The translations under genes were made by a program, and so were the position numbers. Source: Nitrococcus sp. (GTDB lineage Bacteria; Pseudomonadota; Gammaproteobacteria; Nitrococcales; Nitrococcaceae). Taken from it: DNA of 5,742 bases. Positions within the stretch are counted from its first letter, which is position 1. Each line of letters opens with the position of its first letter. This document shows, one piece after another, positions 1 through 5,742 of the stretch. The notes under the pieces are model-generated. The model did not search any database. It was given only the letters and a program-made list of their open reading frames with translations, and was not told the DNA's origin. The stretch covers positions 1 through 5,742 of the forward strand of contig JAKDMK010000175.1 in the NCBI GenBank assembly GCA_030452365.1. The letters run 5' to 3'.

Positions 1-2
1 TG

Positions 3-188
3 CGTAATGAACTGCGCGAGTTCAAAGGCGAGCTGCGTGAGGACCTACGTGAAGTCAAAACGCGCCGCGGCCAACTTGAACACGATATCGCCCATGTCCA
101 CGTCGCCCTGGCCGAGCAATCAAGCCGCATTGACCGGCTTGTCTCGCGCACCGATCGCATCGAACGGCGGCTGGAGCTTGCCGACTAG
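3..188 (+). CDS. 3' end of a coiled-coil hypothetical protein (partial)
   Basis: An open frame enters from the left edge and runs 61 codons to a TAG stop; no start codon in this frame lies inside the window. The peptide begins RNELREFKGELRE and ends RIERRLELAD. It is dominated by Glu, Arg, Lys, Leu and Ile, with hydrophobic residues at roughly heptad spacing, so a long amphipathic helix or coiled coil is likely. There is no membrane segment. The bases at 1-2 are TG, so an ATG, GTG or TTG start immediately at the edge cannot be excluded, but the gene more likely continues upstream. It converges with the minus-strand mutT fusion and their stop codons overlap. The clean end beside a well-supported gene and the coherent heptad pattern argue for a real gene, but no family can be named from this fragment. 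Confidence 0.55.
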   Translation, partial: RNELREFKGELREDLREVKTRRGQLEHDIAHVHVALAEQSSRIDRLVSRTDRIERRLELAD

Positions 189-1153
189 CCAGTATTGCCA
201 CGCCAAAAACCTCTGATTGCGGCCACGCCCTGGGCGCGAGCCCGCCACGCGCGCTCCAGATCCCCCGGTCCGAGTCCACCCAAGGCATACACCGGGATCG
301 GCACATCCTTGATCCAATTGGTAAATTTCAGCCACCCCAGCGGCCTGCGCCCGACATGGCTCGAAGTGGCGCACACGGGCGAGAGCACAGCGAAGTCCAC
401 CCCCAGCGTCACCGCGCGAGCCAGCTCGGCGGGGCTGTGGCAGGAGGCTGCGACTAGCCGGTCCCGGGGTAACGGCCGGCTGTCTAGCTCCGCGAGCTGC
501 GTGGCGGCCAGATGCACGCCGTCGGCATCGACTGCTTGGGCGAGATCCCAATCTCCGTTGATCAGCAGCTTGCCTCCAGCGGCGCGGACACGATCCATAG
601 CAGCTTCGGCAAGTCGCCGCAAGGGCACCGCGGGAAGACATCGCACCCTTAGCTGAATCAGCTCGACACCAGCCACCAGCGTCCGCTCCAGTGCGCTGAG
701 GAAGGCATCGGGATCATCGATGTCCGGTGAAATCGCGTAGCAGTCCGGGAGCATGGCCGCGACCATGATCGGGCGGTTGGCGGGCGGGAAGCGGTAGCTG
801 GGAAGCTCCGCGGGCACGACCCAACGCAGCGGCTGCCCTTCCCGGCCGTGAGGCTCGCCGTCGAAGGCCGTAATCCGCCAGACGTCGAGCAGCACGGATT
901 TCTCGGGATAGCGGAACGGGATGCAGATCAGCGGATGCGCCGCTGTCGGCCGGATGGCCAGCTCCTCCACCAGCTCGCGCGCGAGTGCGGCGCGGATATC
1001 CTCACCTGGCTCGATCTTGCCGCCAGGGAACTCCCAGCGGCTGCCCTGATGGACGTGATCGGGACGCCGGGTGATAAGGACACGGCCGGCCGGGTCGGTG
1101 ATGACGCCGACGGCGACGTGGACGATAGCGGGATATATTCTGCCTTGTGCCAT
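185..1153 (-). CDS. mutT: MutT-type Nudix hydrolase fused to a degenerate ThiE/TenI-like domain
   Basis: The 322-residue protein has two domains. Residues 1-135 are MutT-like: LITRR (26-30), EFPGGKIEPGE (41-51) and the Nudix box G45-x5-E51-x7-R59-E60-L-x-E63-E64, with Ala66 where Gly is usual. FPPAN (122-126) matches the E. coli MutT segment whose Asn recognises 8-oxoguanine. The expected reaction is hydrolysis of 8-oxo-dGTP to the monophosphate, cleaning the cytoplasmic nucleotide pool. Residues 138-320 resemble thiamine-phosphate synthase: IQLRVR (166-171), LLINGDW (196-202), DGVHL (211-215), SCH (237-239), a late GG (292-293) and GVAAI (309-313). The ThiE Mg-binding Asp of the usual IND motif is Gly200, the QED motif is ATQ, and the usual Lys in the SPVCATSSH loop is absent, so thiamine synthesis is doubtful. 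MutT-ThiE fusions are known in proteobacteria. The ATG lies 24 bases after the argJ stop with only a weak ribosome site, which suggests coupled translation. Confidence 0.9.
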   Translation of the reverse strand: MAQGRIYPAIVHVAVGVITDPAGRVLITRRPDHVHQGSRWEFPGGKIEPGEDIRAALARELVEELAIRPTAAHPLICIPFRYPEKSVLLDVWRITAFDGEPHGREGQPLRWVVPAELPSYRFPPANRPIMVAAMLPDCYAISPDIDDPDAFLSALERTLVAGVELIQLRVRCLPAVPLRRLAEAAMDRVRAAGGKLLINGDWDLAQAVDADGVHLAATQLAELDSRPLPRDRLVAASCHSPAELARAVTLGVDFAVLSPVCATSSHVGRRPLGWLKFTNWIKDVPIPVYALGGLGPGDLERAWRARAQGVAAIRGFWRGNTG

Positions 1154-1157
1154 CGCC

Positions 1158-1178
1158 CGTCACTCGTCACTCGTCACT
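1158..1178. repeat. Three perfect tandem copies of a 7-bp unit
   Basis: CGTCACT is repeated three times without mismatch; on the coding (minus) strand the unit is AGTGACG. It fills most of the 24-base gap between argJ and the mutT fusion, and its last base overlaps the argJ stop. Each minus-strand copy contains TGA. Because the period is 7, these lie in three different frames, so argJ is followed by stops in every frame. The GAG steps are the only purine-rich stretches ahead of the mutT start. Confidence 0.9.
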
Positions 1179-2395
1179 CAACTCCGATATTCCGCGTTGA
1201 TCTTGATGTAGTCGTAAGACAGATCGCAGGTCCAGACGCGGGTTGCAGCATCGCCCCGGCCTAAGGCTACCCGAATCCTAACCTCCTCTGCGCTCATGCG
1301 CGCCACGGCTTGACTCTCCTGATAGTGCTGGCTGCGGGCAGCGTTTTCGGCGACGCAGAGGTCATCCAGATAGATTCGGACACGATCGACGTCCATATCC
1401 GCGACACCGGCACGCCCTACGGCCGCGAGGATGCGGCCCCAGTTGGGATCACCGGCAAATACGGCCGTCTTGACCAAGGGGGATTCGGCGATAGTAAAAG
1501 CCACTCGAGCCGCTTCGGCCGCGTCAGCCGCCTCGATCACGTCCACGCTGACCAGCCGCGTGGCACCCTCTCCGTCACAAACGATCGCACGCGCCAGAGA
1601 TTGACAAACCTCCGTCAAGGCTGCAACGAAACACCGGCCGCCGTCCTCGGCGGCATCAACCCGGACCCCGGAACGACCTGTCGCTGCGAGAACACAAGCA
1701 TCGTTCGTGGAGGTATCGCCGTCTACCGTGATTCGATGGAAGGAGGCATCGACGGCGGCGCGCAGGGCTTGTGCCGCCCAATCCGGCTCAAGCACGGCAT
1801 CGGTCGCAAGGAAAGCCAGCATGGTGGCCATATCAGGGCGTATCATGCCCGCTCCCTTGGCTATCCCGGTTAGGGTCACCGGCTGCCCTGCTATATTCAG
1901 CACCCTCGATGTCCCTTTGGGGCGGGTGTCCGTGGTCATGATACCGCAAGCCGCGGCCTCCCAGGCATCACCTGCCAACTCCGCGAAGGCCTGAGGCACC
2001 GCCTCGACGATCCGATCGACCGGCAAGGGTTCGCCGATCACTCCGGTAGAAAACACCAAGACCTCGGACACGGCGCAATGGCCCTGCTCGGCAACCCGGC
2101 GGGCGCAGCTCAAAGCGGCGCGCACGCCCTGCGCGCCAGTGCCGGCATTGGCGCAACCGGTATTCACCAGCCAATAGCGAACCTGGCCGCTTGCCGCTAG
2201 GTGTTGCTCGGTAACGAGAACGGGCGCCGCGCGGAAGCGGTTGCGAGTCAGTAAGGCGCTGCAGTGCGTGCCCTCGGCCAGCTCGAAGAGCACCAAATCC
2301 GGTCGATCGGGCTTGCGAATACCCACTGCCACGGTGCCGAGGCGCACGCCTGCAACAGGCCTGAGCCGCTGCGCTGAGCGCTCACCAACCGCCAT
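1178..2395 (-). CDS. argJ: Bifunctional ornithine acetyltransferase / N-acetylglutamate synthase
   Basis: ArgJ transfers the acetyl group of N-acetylornithine to glutamate, recycling it in cytoplasmic arginine biosynthesis; bifunctional forms also use acetyl-CoA. The 405-residue length is typical. STGVIG (116-121) carries the oxyanion-hole Thr117-Gly118. KGAGMI (180-185) precedes DMATMLAF, where the Ala190-Thr191 bond is the expected self-cleavage site and Thr191 the nucleophile of the beta chain. DGDTSTND (225-232), GDPNWGRI (315-322) and the C-terminal YIKINAEYRS are further family signatures. Cleavage would give chains of 190 and 215 residues. Whether it is mono- or bifunctional cannot be decided from sequence alone. 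The ATG is 12 bases after the secA stop, and a GAGG ribosome site overlaps that stop, so translation is probably coupled to secA. Another ATG at 2402-2400 is out of frame. No sign of damage. Confidence 0.97.
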   Translation of the reverse strand: MAVGERSAQRLRPVAGVRLGTVAVGIRKPDRPDLVLFELAEGTHCSALLTRNRFRAAPVLVTEQHLAASGQVRYWLVNTGCANAGTGAQGVRAALSCARRVAEQGHCAVSEVLVFSTGVIGEPLPVDRIVEAVPQAFAELAGDAWEAAACGIMTTDTRPKGTSRVLNIAGQPVTLTGIAKGAGMIRPDMATMLAFLATDAVLEPDWAAQALRAAVDASFHRITVDGDTSTNDACVLAATGRSGVRVDAAEDGGRCFVAALTEVCQSLARAIVCDGEGATRLVSVDVIEAADAAEAARVAFTIAESPLVKTAVFAGDPNWGRILAAVGRAGVADMDVDRVRIYLDDLCVAENAARSQHYQESQAVARMSAEEVRIRVALGRGDAATRVWTCDLSYDYIKINAEYRS

Positions 2396-2405
2396 CGCCC
2401 ATCCG

Positions 2406-2409
2406 CCTC
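2406..2409 (-). promoter_or_regulatory. argJ ribosome binding site overlapping the secA stop
   Basis: The minus strand reads GTGAGGCGGATGGGCG before the argJ ATG. GAGG shares two bases with the TGA stop of secA and lies 10 bases before the start. A ribosome finishing secA would cover this site, which fits translational coupling; the coupling is inferred. Confidence 0.55.
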
Positions 2410-5122
2410 ACGCCAGCCGTCCATGGCAGTGCTTATACTTCTTCCCGGAATCGCAGGGGCAAATTTGATTGCGCCCAACCTTACGCTGCGTGCGTACATA
2501 GGGCTTGGCAGGAGCCTCAACCGCCTCGGAGACAGTCTCATCGGCATCGGTGGCCGCAAGGCTGTCCGCCGCCGCGTGTTGGAACTGAAATTCCAGTTGC
2601 GGCTCCGGCGGCTGTTCGAGTGCGCGCGCGGCCTCCTCGCTGCGCACTTGCACGTGACACAGAATCTTGATCGTCTCGCGCTTGATTCCCTCCAACATTT
2701 CCTGAAACATCGCAAATCCCTCGCGTTTGAACTCCTGCTTGGGATCACGCTGTGCCATGCCGCGCAAGCCAATTCCCTGCCGCAAATAGTCCATTGCCGC
2801 AAGATGGTCCTTCCAATGCGAATCCAGCACCTGCAGCAGAAAGCTCTTCTCGACCTGGCGCATGATCTCAGCGCCGACCTGCTCCTCCCGGATCTCGTAT
2901 TGCTCTTCAATCGCCTGCTGGATGCGCTCACGTAGCGTCTCCTCGTGCAGAGCCTCCTCTTCGTCGAGCCACTCTTGCGCCGGGAGGCGAATATTGAATT
3001 CGGCCTGCAGTGCCTGCTCCAGACCGGGTATATCCCACTGCTCATCAACGCTGTTGGGCGGGACATACTCATCGATGACGCTGTTGATCACGTCCAAGCG
3101 CATGGCCTTGATGGTTTCCGAGATTTCCTCGGCATCGAGCAGGCCGTCGCGTTGCTGGTAGATCACCTTGCGCTGATCATTGGCGACATCGTCGAACTCG
3201 AGCAGATGCTTGCGGATATCGAAGTTGTGCCCCTCGACCTTGCGCTGGGCGTTCTCGATCACCCGCGAAACCATGCCGCTCTCGATGGCCTCTCCCTCGC
3301 GCATGCCCAGGCGCTGCATCAGACCCGAAACGCGCTCAGAGGCAAAGATGCGCAGCAGGTTATCTTCGAGCGAGAGATAAAAGCGGGTGGAACCGGGATC
3401 CCCCTGCCGGCCGCAGCGCCCACGCAGCTGGTTATCGATACGCCGCGACTCGTGGCGTTCGGTGCCGATAACGTGCACTCCACCAGCCTCGATCACCCGA
3501 TCATGCCGCACTTGCCATTCCTCGCGCAGCGTCTGCACGCTCGCCGGGTCGGGCCCCTGGAGCGCGCCGATCTCGGCCTCTACGTTGCCGCCCGGGACAA
3601 TGTCGGTGCCGCGTCCAGCCATATTGGTCGCGATCGTCACCGCGCCCGGTCGTCCGGCCTGGGCGACGATTCCGGCCTCGCGCTCATGCTGCTTGGCATT
3701 GAGAACCTCATGCGCAATGCCCGCCTTATGCAGCCGCGCGGAGATGTATTCGGAGTTCTCGATGGAGGTCGTGCCGACCAGCACCGGCTGAGCGCGCCCA
3801 TTACAGCCTTCGATGTCCTCGAGGATGGCCGCGTATTTCTCCTGCTGGGTTAGAAACACCAAGTCATGCGAATCCTCTCGGATCATTGGTTGGTTGGTGG
3901 GTATAACCGCGACCTCCAGACCATAGATATGCTGGAACTCATAGGCCTCGGTATCCGCCGTTCCGGTCATGCCGCAGAGCTTGTTATACATGCGGAAGTA
4001 ATTCTGAAAGGTGATCGAGGCCAGCGTCTGGTTCTCGGCCTGGATCGGCACCCCCTCCTTGGCTTCGACCGCCTGGTGTAATCCTTCCGACCAGCGCCGC
4101 CCGGACATCGCCCGGCCGGTGAACTCATCGACGATTACGATCTGCGCATCGCGCACCAGATAGTGGACATCACGCTGGAATAACGCATGCGCCCGCAAGG
4201 CCGCATTTAGATGATGCAACATCGCGATGTTATGGGCATCGTAGAGGCTTTCCTCGGAGCGCAGCAGGCCCGCTCGCCGGAGCAATTCTTCGGCTCGTAT
4301 CTGGCCGTCCTCCGTGAGGAAAGCCTGGCGTGCCTTCTCATCGACATGGAAATCGCCGGGGCCGTCCTGCTCCTGCTGGCGTGTTAGTTTGGGTACCAGC
4401 GCGTTCATGCGCAAATACAGCTCGCTGCTTTGCTCCGCCTGTCCCGATATGATCAGCGGCGTACGCGCCTCATCAATAAGAATGCAATCAACCTCATCGA
4501 CGATTGCATACCCCCGACCGCGCTGCATGCGCTCCTCGATGCGCAGCGCCATATTGTCACGCAGATAATCGAAACCGAATTCGTTATTGGTGCCGTAAGT
4601 GATATCCGAGAGGTAAGCCTCACGCTTGACCGCCACCTCCATACCGGGTACGACCACTCCGACGGACAGACCCAGGAATCGATAGATCCTGCCCATCCAT
4701 TCGGCATCCCGGCGGGCTAGATAATCGTTGACGGTGATGACATGCACCCCGGCACCAGGCAGCGCATTGAGGTACGCGGCCAAGGTAGCGACCAGGGTTT
4801 TGCCTTCGCCGGTTTTCATCTCGGCGATCATGCCCTCGTGCAAGACCATGCCACCGATGAGCTGAACGTCGAAGTGACGCATCCCAACGGTGCGTTGCGC
4901 CGCCTCTCGAACCACCGCAAACGCCTGCGGGAGCAAATCGTCTAGGCTCTCACCGTTGCTGCAGCGACTACGGAACTCGTCCGTCTTGGCACGCAGTTCG
5001 GCGTCGGAGAGCGCGTGGATAGCCTCTTCCTGTGCATTGATCTGCTCGACCGCCTTGCGCATTCTCCGGATGACCCGGTCATTGCGGCTACCGAATACCT
5101 TCTTTGCGATGGCGTTCAGCAT
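2408..5122 (-). CDS. secA: Preprotein translocase motor ATPase SecA
   Basis: SecA drives unfolded preproteins through the SecYEG channel using ATP, cycling between cytoplasm and inner membrane. The 904 residues align in order with E. coli SecA (901). Walker A is MKTGEGKT (102-109, Lys108), followed by [13 protein letters not shown] (131-143). Walker B is VDEVD (208-212), with a second IDEAR at 216-220. The preprotein-crosslinking region follows, then [12 protein letters not shown] (385-396), the second nucleotide-binding fold with [12 protein letters not shown] (498-509) and [13 protein letters not shown] (565-577), the helical scaffold with [19 protein letters not shown], and [15 protein letters not shown] (770-784). 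A variable acidic linker (about 835-870) leads to the zinc-binding tail [13 protein letters not shown] (C-x-C-x8-C-H), which contacts SecB and lipid. Cys570 and Asp891 replace the Ser and Gly found in E. coli. The ATG at 5122 is the only possible start after an in-frame TGA 24 bases upstream; GGTGAG precedes it. No SecM-like arrest gene lies upstream. Confidence 0.99.
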   Translation of the reverse strand: MLNAIAKKVFGSRNDRVIRRMRKAVEQINAQEEAIHALSDAELRAKTDEFRSRCSNGESLDDLLPQAFAVVREAAQRTVGMRHFDVQLIGGMVLHEGMIAEMKTGEGKTLVATLAAYLNALPGAGVHVITVNDYLARRDAEWMGRIYRFLGLSVGVVVPGMEVAVKREAYLSDITYGTNNEFGFDYLRDNMALRIEERMQRGRGYAIVDEVDCILIDEARTPLIISGQAEQSSELYLRMNALVPKLTRQQEQDGPGDFHVDEKARQAFLTEDGQIRAEELLRRAGLLRSEESLYDAHNIAMLHHLNAALRAHALFQRDVHYLVRDAQIVIVDEFTGRAMSGRRWSEGLHQAVEAKEGVPIQAENQTLASITFQNYFRMYNKLCGMTGTADTEAYEFQHIYGLEVAVIPTNQPMIREDSHDLVFLTQQEKYAAILEDIEGCNGRAQPVLVGTTSIENSEYISARLHKAGIAHEVLNAKQHEREAGIVAQAGRPGAVTIATNMAGRGTDIVPGGNVEAEIGALQGPDPASVQTLREEWQVRHDRVIEAGGVHVIGTERHESRRIDNQLRGRCGRQGDPGSTRFYLSLEDNLLRIFASERVSGLMQRLGMREGEAIESGMVSRVIENAQRKVEGHNFDIRKHLLEFDDVANDQRKVIYQQRDGLLDAEEISETIKAMRLDVINSVIDEYVPPNSVDEQWDIPGLEQALQAEFNIRLPAQEWLDEEEALHEETLRERIQQAIEEQYEIREEQVGAEIMRQVEKSFLLQVLDSHWKDHLAAMDYLRQGIGLRGMAQRDPKQEFKREGFAMFQEMLEGIKRETIKILCHVQVRSEEAARALEQPPEPQLEFQFQHAAADSLAATDADETVSEAVEAPAKPYVRTQRKVGRNQICPCDSGKKYKHCHGRLA

Positions 5123-5123
5123 A

Positions 5124-5135
5124 GGGTGCTCACCC
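5124..5135 (-). promoter_or_regulatory. Short hairpin over the secA ribosome site
   Basis: The mRNA-sense strand reads GGGTGAGCACCC ending two bases before the secA ATG. GGGU can pair with ACCC around a GAGC loop, or GGGUG with CACCC around a 2-base gap. The 5' arm holds the only Shine-Dalgarno-like sequence (GGUGAG), so pairing would partly hide it. The stem is short, and a regulatory role is inferred only. Confidence 0.3.
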
Positions 5136-5143
5136 GATTCAGC

Positions 5144-5149
5144 TCACAT
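5144..5149 (-). other. AUG-UGA start-stop pair in the secA leader
   Basis: An ATG directly followed by TGA lies in frame with secA, 27 bases before its ATG. The seven codons between the TGA and the secA start are all sense codons and none can initiate. The pair sets the limit of the secA frame. It has no clear ribosome site of its own, so it may be chance or a relic of an earlier start. Confidence 0.35.
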
Positions 5150-5204
5150 GGAAACGCGGCGATCAAGCCGTGGCAGGCCCGCCCGCGTCCTGGACAGGAA
5201 AATG

Positions 5205-5236
5205 ATGTACTATTGCGTATCCGCTGATTGGTACAT
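5205..5236. repeat. 6-bp inverted repeat in the divergent promoter region
   Basis: ATGTAC (5205-5210) and GTACAT (5231-5236) are perfect inverted copies separated by 20 bases. The right arm overlaps the candidate secA -10 box. The spacing could suit a dimeric regulator binding two half-sites, but arms of six bases in an AT-richer intergenic region can arise by chance. Confidence 0.3.
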
Positions 5237-5243
5237 TGTAACA
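5235..5243 (-). promoter_or_regulatory. Candidate extended -10 promoter for the secA operon
   Basis: The minus strand carries TGTTACAAT: a TG-n extension followed by TACAAT, five of six matches to the sigma-70 -10 consensus. I see no good -35 box at the usual 16-18 base distance, as is common for extended -10 promoters. Transcription would begin near 5228, giving a leader of about 105 bases before secA and probably continuing through argJ and mutT. Confidence 0.4.
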
Positions 5244-5271
5244 CTGGCTCAACTTGCGCTGCTGCCCGTGA

Positions 5272-5736
5272 ATGACTGCCTTTGATGACAACACGCGCCG
5301 TTGCGGGCGTCCGCAAAACCTGCGCTGGTGGTTTCGCGGCGACGCCAGCGCCCTGTCCCATATCGCCCGCCAGACCCGCATCAGCGCCCGCCACCAGCGA
5401 GAGCTTCAGGCTGCGTTGCCGCAAAGCCTGGCCGAACATTGGCGACTGGCAAGAATCGACGCCGAGCTCTTGTGCCTCGTCACCGAGAGTCCGCTCTGGG
5501 CTACCCAGCTGCGCTACCGGCGCACGAGCTTGCTGCGTAGCGCCGAAGCTATTCTGGGGCAGCAGCCGCGGCAATTTCAGATTCGCATCGAGCCCGCTCT
5601 CAGCGCGCGCCGGTCGAAACCGCCGCCGCGGCTGTCGACAGCAGCCGCCGCGACCCTGCGGCAAACGGCCGACTGCATGGACGCCGGCCCACTGCGCGAT
5701 GCCCTGCTTCGACTCGCTTCCCGGCGCCGGGACTAG
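5272..5736 (+). CDS. dciA: DciA-family (DUF721) replicative helicase loader
   Basis: The 154-residue soluble basic protein matches the DUF721 pattern. After a short N-terminal tail, ALSHIARQ and a helical stretch lead to HWRLARIDAELLCLVTESPLWATQLRYRR (56-84), the family core, then a helix with LLRSAEAIL and the strand FQIRIEPA (102-109). In characterised members this KH-like fold helps load DnaB helicase at the origin in bacteria lacking DnaC. Residues 111-154 are a Pro/Ser/Arg-rich linker and a basic helical tail, in keeping with the flexible DNA-binding C-terminus described for DciA. It diverges from secA. A TGA sits immediately before the ATG in the same frame, which excludes an upstream start. 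No Shine-Dalgarno sequence precedes it (GCTGCTGCCCGTGA), so initiation may be weak or SD-independent. The sequence similarity is moderate but the core pattern is characteristic. Confidence 0.85.
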   Translation: MTAFDDNTRRCGRPQNLRWWFRGDASALSHIARQTRISARHQRELQAALPQSLAEHWRLARIDAELLCLVTESPLWATQLRYRRTSLLRSAEAILGQQPRQFQIRIEPALSARRSKPPPRLSTAAAATLRQTADCMDAGPLRDALLRLASRRRD

Positions 5737-5742
5737 GGCCTG

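Noticed and set aside
120..641. 173-codon minus-strand frame inside the mutT fusion
   Set aside because: A frame-shifted shadow of the ThiE-like domain with an Arg/Ala/Gly-rich product; the fusion frame itself is intact throughout.
185..1153. Thiamine riboswitch upstream of the ThiE-like fusion
   Set aside because: Only 24 bases separate it from argJ and they hold a simple tandem repeat, leaving no room for a TPP aptamer.
1310..1873. 187-codon plus-strand frame inside argJ
   Set aside because: Antisense to intact argJ, with no ribosome site or recognisable domain.
2248..3072. 274-codon minus-strand frame overlapping the 3' end of secA and the start of argJ
   Set aside because: It is a shifted reading of two well-supported genes, with a low-complexity Arg/Ser-rich product.
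2945..3853. 302-codon open frame on the plus strand inside secA
   Set aside because: It lies antisense to the highly conserved SecA core, shows no recognisable domain, and long antisense frames are expected in GC-rich genes with strong third-position bias.
5191..5214. Possible plus-strand promoter for dciA: TGGACA with TACTAT
   Set aside because: Each box resembles the consensus, but only 12 bases separate them, too few for a sigma-70 promoter; the other pairing, TTGCGT (5213) with TGTAAC (5237), is weak.
5116..5664. 182-codon minus-strand frame covering dciA and the promoter region, ending in an overlap with the secA start
   Set aside because: I considered it as a SecM-like upstream gene because its TGA overlaps the secA ATG. 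It has no signal sequence or arrest motif, is rich in Arg, Ala and Gln, and lies antisense to the better-supported dciA.

Overview
The window looks like ordinary chromosomal housekeeping DNA from a GC-rich gammaproteobacterium. The main clues are the protein sequences, with SecA close to E. coli SecA along its whole length, and the gene order. A dciA-type gene diverges from secA, which is followed by argJ and a MutT/ThiE-like fusion. From general knowledge, related neighbourhoods occur in Pseudomonas and its relatives. The genus cannot be read from the sequence.

Layout from left to right. Positions 3-188 (+) are the 3' end of a gene for a charged coiled-coil protein that enters from outside the window. 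It converges on a minus-strand gene, and the two stop codons share one CTAG. Positions 185-1153 (-) encode a MutT-type Nudix hydrolase fused to a ThiE/TenI-like TIM barrel that lacks key ThiE residues. Positions 1178-2395 (-) are argJ and 2408-5122 (-) are secA. The three minus-strand genes read secA, argJ, mutT-thiE-like with gaps of 12 and 24 bases, so they probably form one operon. Positions 5123-5271 are the divergent promoter region. Positions 5272-5736 (+) encode a DciA (DUF721) protein, predicted loader of the replicative helicase.

The genes serve separate housekeeping roles: protein export (SecA), arginine biosynthesis (ArgJ), nucleotide-pool cleaning (MutT) and replication initiation (DciA). 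They seem linked by conserved neighbourhood more than by a shared pathway.

The less ordinary signals are small and mostly at gene junctions. They are a perfect three-copy 7-bp repeat between argJ and the mutT fusion, a degenerate ThiE domain, an AUG-UGA start-stop pair and a short hairpin in the secA leader, and a 6-bp inverted repeat next to the best secA promoter candidate. I found no mobile element, CRISPR array, RNA gene, defence system or clearly new biological system.
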